Shown in pieces: positions 28,311 through 35,765 of a stretch of 64,000 nucleotides of DNA; position 1 is the stretch's first letter; each line of letters begins with the position of its first letter. The translations under genes and the position numbers were made by a program. The stretch covers positions 1 through 64,000 of the forward strand of contig JANRLT010000028.1 in the NCBI GenBank assembly GCA_033762255.1, read 5' to 3'. The notes below the pieces were generated by a model. It was not told where the DNA came from. It saw nothing but the letters and a program-made list of their open reading frames with translations, and made no database searches. The DNA is from Pirellulales bacterium. GTDB taxonomy: Bacteria > Planctomycetota > Planctomycetia > Pirellulales > JALHPA01.

Positions 28311-29606
28311 ATGACCAAGTCGACCGCTGTGGCCCTGGTGGGCATGGGAACCGTAGGCAGCGGCGTGGCTCGATTGCTGCTCGAGGAAGCCCCGCGCATC
28401 GGCCAGCGCGCCGGCCAGCGACTGACGCTCAAGCACGTGGTCGTCAGCGATGGAGAAAAACCCCGCAGCGTCACTTTGCCCGCGGGGGTGCTTTCTACAA
28501 AACTGGAAAAAATCACCGCCGATCCAGAGGTCTCCGTCGTCGCGCATTTAGTCGGTGGCCTAGAACCCGCGCGTTCCATCATGTTGGCGCTGCTTGAAAG
28601 TGGTAAAGACGTGGTTACCGCTAATAAAGCCCTTTTAGCCGAACATGGGCCGGAAATTTTTGACCGCGCCCGGGCGTTGGGCCGGTCGATCGCCTTTGAC
28701 GCGGCGGTCGGGGGGGGAATCCCCATTATCACCAACGTCAGCCAGTGCCTAAGCGCGAATCAGATTCTGTCCCTCACGGGAATTCTCAACGGCACCAGCA
28801 ATTTTATCCTGACTCAAATGGAGGAAGCTGGCGCGAACTATGCCGATGCCGTGGCCGAGGCCCAAAAGCTGGGCTTTGCCGAGGCGGACCCCACGATGGA
28901 TGTGGATGGGAGCGACGCCACACAAAAAATCGCTATCCTGGCGCATTTGGCGTTCGGAGCACGGATCGATTGGCGAAAAATCGCCCGGACTGGCATTAAT
29001 ACGCTGGAAGTGGCGGACCTGGCCTACGCGCGCGAATTGGGATATCGGATCAAACTGGTGGCGGGGGCGTATTTGCGCAGCAATCGGCTGGAAATTCACG
29101 TTTCGCCGACCTTAGTAAAAATTGGCAGTCCGCTGGCTGAAGTGCGCGGGGCTAATAACGCCATCGCCGTTGAAGGGGACGCGGTGGGAAGGCTGTTATT
29201 TCATGGTTTGGGGGCGGGACAAATGCCGACCGCGAGCGCGGTCCTGGCCGATATGATCGACATGGTCAATGGCCGGGCCAAGATCACGTTTAACACGTTG
29301 GAGTTGTGGAAGCAGCAAGAGGCGACAATTTCGGCCGTGGACTTTGCCCAAGCGACCGGACGGTTTTATATTCGGCTGAGCGTGGCCGACCAACCGGGAG
29401 TTTTGGCGGAAATTACGTCCATCTTGGGCAAAAACCTAGTTTCCATCGCCAGTGTCATCCAGCATGACGCGGGCTCGGCGGGGGTGGTGCCGTTGGTCAT
29501 CATGACCCATACGGCGACCGAAGGGGCAATTTCCACGGCGATCGCGGAGATCGGTAAATTAAACAGCCTCAAGGCCAAGCCTGTGCGGATGCGCGTGCTG
29601 GTGTGA
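28311..29606 (+). CDS. hom: Homoserine dehydrogenase with ACT domain
   Basis: Reduces aspartate-semialdehyde to homoserine on the way to threonine and methionine. The ATG at 28311 gives 431 residues; upstream codons in the frame have no family character. The NAD(P) fold begins AVALVGMGTVGSGVARLL. The core motifs follow: VTANKALLAEHG, FDAAVGGGIPII, GILNGTSNFILTQM and EADPTMDVDGSDATQKIAILAHLAFG. A C-terminal ACT domain, FYIRLSVADQPGVLAEITSILGKNLVSIASV (about residue 350), is typical of threonine feedback. It heads a plus-strand series with the proposed homoserine kinase and lysC, all aspartate-pathway enzymes. Confidence 0.96.
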   Translation: MTKSTAVALVGMGTVGSGVARLLLEEAPRIGQRAGQRLTLKHVVVSDGEKPRSVTLPAGVLSTKLEKITADPEVSVVAHLVGGLEPARSIMLALLESGKDVVTANKALLAEHGPEIFDRARALGRSIAFDAAVGGGIPIITNVSQCLSANQILSLTGILNGTSNFILTQMEEAGANYADAVAEAQKLGFAEADPTMDVDGSDATQKIAILAHLAFGARIDWRKIARTGINTLEVADLAYARELGYRIKLVAGAYLRSNRLEIHVSPTLVKIGSPLAEVRGANNAIAVEGDAVGRLLFHGLGAGQMPTASAVLADMIDMVNGRAKITFNTLELWKQQEATISAVDFAQATGRFYIRLSVADQPGVLAEITSILGKNLVSIASVIQHDAGSAGVVPLVIMTHTATEGAISTAIAEIGKLNSLKAKPVRMRVLV

Positions 29607-29842
29607 ATTCCAAGCCCAGAAGTGGAACCTAAGCCACTGAGGCGCAGAGCACGTGGAGAGTTTCACAGAGAAAGCCAAAGAAGCAGAACAATAGCGGAGA
29701 CGCTCAAATAAATATTCCTGGGTTACAACTCTGAGCATTCTTCTCAGTGAATTCCTCCGTGCTCTTAGTGGCTCAGTCCATACCTCATAGGTTTATCACA
29801 GGTCATAGCGACAAAATCTTATCCCTTTAAAATCACTCCCCT
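29607..29842. repeat. Inverted repeat pair of the CCACTGAGGC family
   Basis: AAGCCACTGAGGCGCAGAGC (29632-29651) and the region ending CTCCGTGCTCTTAGTGGCT (29755-29773) are near-inverted copies, bracketing about 100 bases of AT-rich sequence with CAGAGAAAGCCAAAGAAG. A second, similar pair occupies 46630-46876. Elements of this design are widespread in planctomycete intergenic DNA, a statement from general familiarity and not from a search. Confidence 0.7.
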
Positions 29843-31108
29843 ATGAAATACGTCATTATCATTCCCGATGGCACCGCCGATGAGCCGCGCCCCGAACTCC
29901 ATGGCCAAACCCCACTTCAGGCCGCCCGCATCCCGGCCATGGATGCCATCGCCGCCAGCGGTGTCGTCGGCAGTGCCAACAACGTCCCCGCATCGCTCCC
30001 GGCCGGTTCCGACGTCGCTTGCATGAGCCTCCTTGGTTATGATCCGCTGGTTTATTTTTCGGGACGGGCGCCGCTGGAGGCCGCCGCCCAGGGAATCAAG
30101 CTCGGACCAAACGATTGGGCGGTGCGGTGCAATCTGGTTACGGTGCAAGATCAAACAATGCAAAGCTTTACAGCGGGACATATCAGTAGCGAGGAGGCCC
30201 GCGAACTTTTAGCAGCGGCACAAAAGGCTTTAATCGCCGGGCCGGGGGAACCCGCGGGGGCTAGCGATACCGCGCAAGCCAATAAATTTGGGCCGGACTG
30301 GGAATTTGTGCCGGGGGTGAGTTATCGTAATTTACTGCTGTATCGCGGCGACCGGCAACCAGCCCCCTTTAGCATGGAGACCCGCACGACACCGCCGCAC
30401 GATCTGACTGACAAAAGCGTCTTAAATGACTTTCCCCGTGGTCCCGGCAGCCGGGTATTGACCGACCTGATGAGCGCCAGTGTCGAGGTCTTTGCCAATC
30501 ATCCGGTCAACGCCGCGCGGCTCGCCACGGGCAAGCCCCCCGCGACCAATGTCTGGCTATGGGGGTTGGGCCGGACCCCCGCGCTGCCACCTTTTGCCCA
30601 GGCATACGGGGGGCAAAGTGGGGCGATGATCACGGCGGTGGATTTATTGCGAGGGTTGGCGGCGCTGATTGGGTGGGACCGGATCGAAGTGCCGGGAGCG
30701 ACGGGGTATTTGGATACGGACTATGCGGCCAAGGGGCGATATGCGATTGATGCACTCAAGAAGTACGACGTCGTCTGCGTGCATATTGAGGCGACCGACG
30801 AGGCGAGCCACGAAGGACGAACCGATGCCAAGATCGAGGCCCTGGAACGGATAGACGCGGATATTGTCGCCCCCGTGCATGCAGCGCTCAAGGCCAGCGG
30901 GCAGCCATACCGCCTGCTCATCACTCCGGATCATCCAACGCCGATCCGGTTAAAAACACACAGCCACGGGGCGGTCCCCTTTGCGGCGTGCGGGACGGGA
31001 ATTTCGCCGGATGATTATCAGCACTATAGCGAGCCTAACGCCGACCAATCGCCCCTTGCATTTCCCGCCGGGTGGGAGTTGATGGGGTGGTTCTTAGCTA
31101 GGGGTTAG
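29843..31108 (+). CDS. ApgM-like phosphoglycerate mutase family protein, proposed homoserine kinase
   Basis: A 421-residue protein of the archaeal-type cofactor-independent phosphoglycerate mutase family (alkaline phosphatase superfamily). The metal-binding start is MKYVIIIPDGTADEP, and the catalytic segment is NVPASLPAGSDVACMSLLGYDP with the phosphorylated Ser. The later metal ligands are VHIEATDEASHEG and LLITPDHPTPIRLKTHSHG. One subfamily is annotated as a proposed homoserine kinase because it replaces ThrB beside threonine genes. The position here, between hom and lysC with no thrB in sight, fits that reading better than glycolysis. The stop codon lies within a G-rich repeat. Which activity it has is inference. 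Confidence 0.8.
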   Translation: MKYVIIIPDGTADEPRPELHGQTPLQAARIPAMDAIAASGVVGSANNVPASLPAGSDVACMSLLGYDPLVYFSGRAPLEAAAQGIKLGPNDWAVRCNLVTVQDQTMQSFTAGHISSEEARELLAAAQKALIAGPGEPAGASDTAQANKFGPDWEFVPGVSYRNLLLYRGDRQPAPFSMETRTTPPHDLTDKSVLNDFPRGPGSRVLTDLMSASVEVFANHPVNAARLATGKPPATNVWLWGLGRTPALPPFAQAYGGQSGAMITAVDLLRGLAALIGWDRIEVPGATGYLDTDYAAKGRYAIDALKKYDVVCVHIEATDEASHEGRTDAKIEALERIDADIVAPVHAALKASGQPYRLLITPDHPTPIRLKTHSHGAVPFAACGTGISPDDYQHYSEPNADQSPLAFPAGWELMGWFLARG

Positions 31109-31129
31109 GGGACAGGGAAGAGGGGTTAG
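31099..31129. repeat. Left arm of a 31-bp inverted repeat around the four-helix-bundle gene
   Basis: TAGGGGTTAGGGGACAGGG then AAGAGGGGTTAG. It overlaps the stop codon of the preceding gene. Its reverse complement matches 31591-31621 at 27 of 31 positions by direct comparison. With four or more G4 runs it could also form a G-quadruplex. Confidence 0.75.
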
Positions 31130-31190
31130 TGAAGACTGATAAACCGCTTTTACAAGAGCACATTTCACTTTTTGGACTTAGGAGCAAGAC

Positions 31191-31562
31191 ATGGCTTCGG
31201 ACATTCGCAGTTATCGACAATTGATAGTCTGGCAAAAAAGCATGGACGCCGTTGTGAAGGTTTATGAACTTACAAGGGAATTTCCGAATCATGAACTCTA
31301 TTGCTTAACATCGCAGATCCGGCGGGCAGCTATTTCAATACCTTCCAATATTGCGGAAGGGAACGCCCGCGCTTCTAGCAAAGACTACCTCAATTTCTTG
31401 GCGATTGCACAAGGTTCGTTGGCGGAGCTGGAAACACAGCTTGAGCTAGCAAAAAGGTTGCAATATTCCCAGCCGTGGCTCATCGATGATCTGTGTGAAC
31501 TTTTGACAGAAGTTGACAAAATGCTGGCAGCATTAAGGAATAGCCTACAGCGAAAAAACTAG
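31191..31562 (+). CDS. Four-helix-bundle protein (S23/IVP-like)
   Basis: A 123-residue protein of the small four-helix-bundle family first seen in 23S rRNA intervening sequences and related to Avd of diversity-generating retroelements. The diagnostic parts are YRQLIVWQKSMDAVVKVYEL, the L-T-S-Q-I-R-R-A-A-I-S-I-P-S-N-I-A-E-G core (about residues 44-62) and YLNFLAIAQGSLAELETQLELA. The helices give a basic, amphipathic bundle, and nucleic acid binding is suspected for the family. It stands between the proposed homoserine kinase and lysC, flanked by inverted G/C-rich repeats, and so looks like an inserted cassette. No reverse transcriptase or variable repeat is nearby. Confidence 0.85.
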   Translation: MASDIRSYRQLIVWQKSMDAVVKVYELTREFPNHELYCLTSQIRRAAISIPSNIAEGNARASSKDYLNFLAIAQGSLAELETQLELAKRLQYSQPWLIDDLCELLTEVDKMLAALRNSLQRKN

Positions 31563-31587
31563 TTTTCGCCTCTGTCTTTCTGACTGT

Positions 31588-31627
31588 ATCCCCTAACCCC
31601 TCGCCCCTGCCCCCTAACCCCTCGCCC
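31588..31627. repeat. Right arm of the inverted repeat, abutting the lysC start codon
   Basis: TATCCCCTAACCCCTCGCCC then CTGCCCCCTAACCCCTCGCCC, reverse-complementary to 31099-31129. It forms the whole 5' side of lysC up to the ATG, so lysC has no Shine-Dalgarno sequence. Related tracts are at 22712-22737 and 43641-43681. Confidence 0.75.
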
Positions 31628-33400
31628 ATGTCCCTCATCGTGCAAAAATTCGGCGGCACCAGTGTCGCCACGACGGAAAAGATTCTCGCCGCCGCCCGCA
31701 AGGCCATTCGCGCCCAGCAGCAGGGCCACCAGGTCGTCATGGTGGTCAGCGCCATGGGGCACGAGACCGACCACCTGTTGGAGCTAGCCCATCAAATCAC
31801 CGATCAACCCAGCGCGCGGGAACTGGACATGCTGCTATCCACCGGCGAGCAAGTCAGCGTGGCGCTGATGGCCATGGCCATTCAGTCGCTCGGTTCGCGG
31901 GCGATCAGCCTGACCGGGGCCCAGATCGGTATCAAGACCGACAGCACCCACACCAAGGCCCGCATTCAAAGCATTTCCACCGAACGGATGCAGCGGCTGC
32001 TAAACGAGGGGAATATCGTCATTGCCGCGGGTTTTCAAGGGATCGATGAGGATTTTAACATCACCACTCTGGGCCGCGGCGGCAGCGACACCACGGCGGT
32101 CGCGTTGGCGGCGGTGCTCAAGGCCGACTCATGTGAAATTTACACCGATGTGGATGGCGTTTATACCACGGATCCCCGACTGCTCCCCGAGGCCCGTCGG
32201 GTCCGGCAAATCAGCTATGACGAAATGCTGGAACTAGCCAGTCTGGGGGCGGGGGTGATGCATAGCCGTTCCATCGAATTTGGCAAAAAATTTGGCGTGC
32301 CGATCCATGTACGCACCAGCTTTTCGGACATTACCGGCACGATGATCGTCGCCGATCCAGAATCCCCCAATCAAGCGGTCTGCGGCGCGGCCTTGGTCAA
32401 GGACGAGGCGCGGATCACGGTGGAAGGCGTACCCGACCGACCCGGGGCCAGCCTGGCCATTTTTAAGCGAATCGCCGCGGAACGGATTGCCGTCGATATG
32501 ATCGTGCAAAACATCGGCGCCGAGGGACGCGCGACGATCAGCTTTACCGTCCCCAAGGATGAACTCAAATCCGCCCTGGCACTCACCCAGGCGGCGGCGG
32601 ACGAACTGGGGGCCAAACAAGTCACCAGCGATGACAACGTGGCCAAAGTCTCGGTCGTTGGCCTGGGGATGGCCAACCAAACCGGCGTGGCAACCAAACT
32701 TTTTGCGGCCTTGGCCGCGGCCGGGGTCAATATCCAGGCTATTACGACGAGTGAGATCAAAATTTCGGCCCTCATCGCCCGCGAGCAGGCCCAAACGGCG
32801 TTGCGAGTGGCCCATGCGGCGTTTGAGTTGGAAAAAGACCCGCCGGCGCTCAATCCCGAATCGGTGGGAAGACAAAAACGGAACGGCACCACCGCCGAGG
32901 ATGTCGTGCGGCGGTTGCAGGCGATGGAGGGGCTGGCGATTGACGAAGTGGAGTTAGACGACACGCAAGCCCGCGTGACGGTGAACGCCGTCCCCAACAA
33001 GCCCGGCATCGCGGCCAGGTTGTTTGAGGAAATCGCGGCGGCGGGAATTTTTGTGGATATGATCGTGCAGAGTTTTGGCGGGGCGGCGACCGCCACGATC
33101 AGCTTTACCGTGCCCCAGTCCGATCTGGAAAAAAGTCTGCAAGTGGCGGAGCGTCTGGCCCGCGAATTTGGGTGCGGCGGCGTGACGAATAGCCCCAAAC
33201 TGGCAAAATTGTCCGTGTTGGGGATTGGCGTGCGGACCAACACCAGCGTGGCCATGCGGGTCTTTGAATCGCTGGCTAAGGCGGGGATCAACCTGGATAT
33301 GCTCAGCACCAGCGAAGTGCGGCTAAACGTGGTTGTGGATGGCGCAAACGGCCGCCGCGCGCTCGAGACCCTGCAAAAAGCGTTCGCTGACGCGGTGTAA
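31628..33400 (+). CDS. lysC: Aspartate kinase with four ACT domains
   Basis: Phosphorylates aspartate, the first step toward lysine, threonine and methionine. The kinase domain begins MSLIVQKFGGTSVATTEKI and includes GRGGSDTTAVALAAVL and the IYTDVDGVYTTDPR substrate loop. Two full copies of the regulatory ACT pair follow, so the protein is 590 residues instead of the usual 400-460. The pairs begin at about residues 262 and 338, and again at about 448 and 525. ARITVEGVPDRPG pairs with ARVTVNAVPNKPG, and VAKVSVVGLGMANQTGVA with LAKLSVLGIGVRTNTSVA. Four-ACT kinases are known in cyanobacteria and planctomycetes. It lies in the hom cluster, downstream of an inserted cassette. Confidence 0.95.
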   Translation: MSLIVQKFGGTSVATTEKILAAARKAIRAQQQGHQVVMVVSAMGHETDHLLELAHQITDQPSARELDMLLSTGEQVSVALMAMAIQSLGSRAISLTGAQIGIKTDSTHTKARIQSISTERMQRLLNEGNIVIAAGFQGIDEDFNITTLGRGGSDTTAVALAAVLKADSCEIYTDVDGVYTTDPRLLPEARRVRQISYDEMLELASLGAGVMHSRSIEFGKKFGVPIHVRTSFSDITGTMIVADPESPNQAVCGAALVKDEARITVEGVPDRPGASLAIFKRIAAERIAVDMIVQNIGAEGRATISFTVPKDELKSALALTQAAADELGAKQVTSDDNVAKVSVVGLGMANQTGVATKLFAALAAAGVNIQAITTSEIKISALIAREQAQTALRVAHAAFELEKDPPALNPESVGRQKRNGTTAEDVVRRLQAMEGLAIDEVELDDTQARVTVNAVPNKPGIAARLFEEIAAAGIFVDMIVQSFGGAATATISFTVPQSDLEKSLQVAERLAREFGCGGVTNSPKLAKLSVLGIGVRTNTSVAMRVFESLAKAGINLDMLSTSEVRLNVVVDGANGRRALETLQKAFADAV

Positions 33401-33922
33401 TATTAATCCTCGCAGCTATTAAAATATCTCCTCTGACAACATGCCGGCATGGGTAGAGCGGAAAGGCCAGGAACCGCTGTCCGACTGGCATCGTAGCCCG
33501 CATGGTCTATTGTAGCCCGCATGGTCCCCATGCGGAAATGCATTGCCGTAAGCACAGACTCTGCCAAAAAGACTTAACAAATCGATTAGAGCTGCGTTGC
33601 GGCATCGGGACGATGCCGACGACGTAGCAGCATGGTTTATCGTAGCCCGCATGGTCCCCATGCGGAAACGCCTTGCAGTCAGCACTGCCCCTGTGCCTAA
33701 ATGACTTAGGAGATCGGTTAGAGCTGCGTTCCGGCATCGGGACGATGCCGACGACATTACTCGCATGGTTTATCGTAGCCCGCATGGTCCCCATGCGGAA
33801 ATGCATTGCCGTAAGCACAGACTCTGCCAAAAAGACTTAAAAAATCAATTAGAATTGCGTTGCGGCATCGGGACGATGCCGACGACGTAGCAGCGTTCAC
33901 AATAACACCGATAAGTTGAATT
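33401..33922. repeat. Three tandem copies of a ~130-bp repeat
   Basis: Copies begin at 33512, 33642 and 33775 with GTAGCCCGCATGGTCCCCAT, and the last ends near 33895. Each holds a short palindrome (CCGCATGGTCCCCATGCGG) and, about 85 bases later, GGCATCGGGACGATGCCGAC, another hairpin. Between them the sequence is roughly 85-95% identical. The two minus-strand frames across the array only translate the repeats. Upstream, 33401-33511 has a diverged part copy (GTAGCCCGCATGGTCTAT). Confidence 0.85.
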
Positions 33923-34768
33923 TTACCCTCCCGATTCGAATCCGGGATAAAGCGCCATCCCTCCGTCCAGATAGATCGTTTGACCGATCAAATAATCCGA
34001 TTGATCACTGGCCAGCCACGCGGCGCAGCGCCCCACTTCTTCCGGTTCGCCGATGCGCTTGTAAAGTATCAGCTTTTTCAGTTCATCATAGGCCGCGGGC
34101 GTACTCCACGCGGGCGTGTTGATTGGCGTGCGAATGGCCCCCGGCGAAATTCCGTTCACCCGTATGCGGTGGATCGCCACCTCTTGGGCCAAGCTCTTTA
34201 AAAATAGCAGCGCTCCCCCTTTGGAGGCGGCATAATTCACATGGCCCGCCCAGGGGATCAGGTCGTGAATGCTGCTAATACACACAATTTTTCCGGCGGC
34301 CACGGAAATAGCGGGATTAATCCCTTGGCGTTTAAAGATTTTGACCGCCTCCCGCGAGCACAAAAACATGCTGGTCAAATTGACGGCCAGGACGTCATTC
34401 CACTGGGCAAGAGTCATTTCGTCCAGCATGGCGTCGTTTTGCTTGCCGGCGTTATTGACCAAAATATCCAGCCGGCCAAACTCGGCCAGGGCCTTGGCAA
34501 ATAATTTTTCCACGTCTGGCTCTTGCGTGACATTGGCCTGGCAAATGACGGCTCGGCGCCCCAGTTTGGTAATGGCCTCCGCCGTGGCAATGGCCCCTTT
34601 TTCGCTGCTATTAAAGTTAACCACCACATCCGCACCGGCCTGGGCGAGGGTGATGGCGATTCCCTGGCCCACACCCGAAGAGGCGCCAGTCACGATAGCC
34701 GTTTGACCGGTCAAAATCGGGGGCGCGGGTTGCTGGGGTACTAAAACGGGAAACTGCGCGGTGCTCAT
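33923..34768 (-). CDS. SDR-family oxidoreductase (glucose 1-dehydrogenase-like)
   Basis: NAD(P)-dependent short-chain dehydrogenase of about 281 residues from the ATG at 34768; another ATG four codons upstream is equally open. Motifs in order: the nucleotide site TAIVTGASSGVGQGIAITLAQAG, DVVVNFNSSEKG after the second strand (hinting at NADP preference), LDILVNNAG, the catalytic Ser in IVCISSIHDL and the YAASKGG active-site Tyr/Lys. The C-terminal IRVNGISPGAIRTPI and GQTIYLDGGMALYPGF are typical of sugar and glucose 1-dehydrogenases. The substrate cannot be told. It is divergent from the lut operon. Confidence 0.9.
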   Translation of the reverse strand: MSTAQFPVLVPQQPAPPILTGQTAIVTGASSGVGQGIAITLAQAGADVVVNFNSSEKGAIATAEAITKLGRRAVICQANVTQEPDVEKLFAKALAEFGRLDILVNNAGKQNDAMLDEMTLAQWNDVLAVNLTSMFLCSREAVKIFKRQGINPAISVAAGKIVCISSIHDLIPWAGHVNYAASKGGALLFLKSLAQEVAIHRIRVNGISPGAIRTPINTPAWSTPAAYDELKKLILYKRIGEPEEVGRCAAWLASDQSDYLIGQTIYLDGGMALYPGFESGG

Positions 34769-34963
34769 GTCTGTCAACAAAAATGATTCTTTGAGGATAA
34801 ATTAGCTATTTCGCTGGGACGCATTTTAATCCCGCCAGAATCCCTTGGCTATGCCCTGTACCATCTGTTTCCCCCTGGACTATACTAAATTCGCAGGAAA
34901 CGTGGCAAATGTCAGTAGGTCGACATTGCCGCTGGTGCCCATCCCACTTGTTTCGCCAAGTAT

Positions 34964-35713
34964 ATGCCGCGCGTCGGGTTGTTTATACCGTGTTACATCG
35001 ACCAGTTTTACCCGCGGGTGGGGCTGGCAACCCTGGAATTGTTAGAACGACAGGGCCTGAGCGTGGATTTTCCCCCGGCACAAACCTGTTGCGGCCAGCC
35101 GATGGCCAACACTGGTTGTACTGAATCGGCCGCCCCCCTGGCCAAAAAATTTGTCGAAATATTTTCACCGTACGATTACGTGGTCGGCCCATCGGGCAGT
35201 TGCGTGGCCATGGTTCGGCATCACTACAAAGACTATTTTCAGGGGGACCCGGCGTATGAAGCCATCAAGAAAAAAACGTTTGAACTATGCGAATTTTTTG
35301 TTGATGTGCTGGGAATAACGTCCTTGCCGGGCAATTTTCCCTATCAAGTGGGATTGCATTCCAGTTGTCACGGCCAGCGCGAGTTGCGGTTGTCATCTTC
35401 CAGTGAAGTCATGAGCCTCCCCTATAACAAGGCCCGGCAACTGCTGGCGGGCATGACGGGGATCAGCTTTACCCAGTTAGAGCGTCCGGATGAATGTTGC
35501 GGCTTTGGGGGGACCTTTGCCGTCAGCGAGGAAGCCGTGAGCTGCATGATGGGGAACGACCGACTTCATGATCATCTCAGCCATGGGACGGAGGTGCTGA
35601 CCGCCGGGGACATGTCGTGCCTCATGCATTTGCAGGGATTATTGCGTCGGCAAAAAAAGCCCATGCATGTCATGCACGTGGCGGAAATTCTGGCCGGATA
35701 TCAACCAGTGTAA
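34964..35713 (+). CDS. lutA: Lactate utilization protein LutA (CCG-domain Fe-S protein)
   Basis: One subunit of the LutABC system that oxidises L-lactate to pyruvate. The 249-residue product has two cysteine-rich CCG domains: QTCCGQPMANTGC near residue 45 and PDECCGFGGTFAV near 180. GPSGSCVAMVRHHY and LHSSCHGQRELRL supply the other cysteines. The ATG at 34964 fits the family start (MPRVGLFIPCYIDQFYP). The first gene of a three-gene operon: lutB starts 52 bases later, and lutC almost overlaps lutB. Confidence 0.94.
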   Translation: MPRVGLFIPCYIDQFYPRVGLATLELLERQGLSVDFPPAQTCCGQPMANTGCTESAAPLAKKFVEIFSPYDYVVGPSGSCVAMVRHHYKDYFQGDPAYEAIKKKTFELCEFFVDVLGITSLPGNFPYQVGLHSSCHGQRELRLSSSSEVMSLPYNKARQLLAGMTGISFTQLERPDECCGFGGTFAVSEEAVSCMMGNDRLHDHLSHGTEVLTAGDMSCLMHLQGLLRRQKKPMHVMHVAEILAGYQPV

Positions 35714-35765
35714 TTACGAATTGTCATTACTCCACTCCTCCAAACTCCACTCCTACCCCTCCAGC

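Noticed and set aside
28107-28547. Upstream extension of the M42 aminopeptidase frame
   Set aside because: It would overlap the hom promoter and start codon; family homology begins at the ATG at 28106.
31191-31562. Diversity-generating retroelement accessory protein (Avd)
   Set aside because: The fold family fits, but no reverse transcriptase, template repeat or variable repeat is present near the gene.
33419-33830. Minus-strand frames of 107 and 115 codons after lysC
   Set aside because: They are translations of the three tandem 130-bp repeats.
33931-33947. tRNA T-arm-like CCCGATTCGAATCCGGG
   Set aside because: It lies inside the 3' end of the SDR gene and no acceptor, D-arm or anticodon stem surrounds it.
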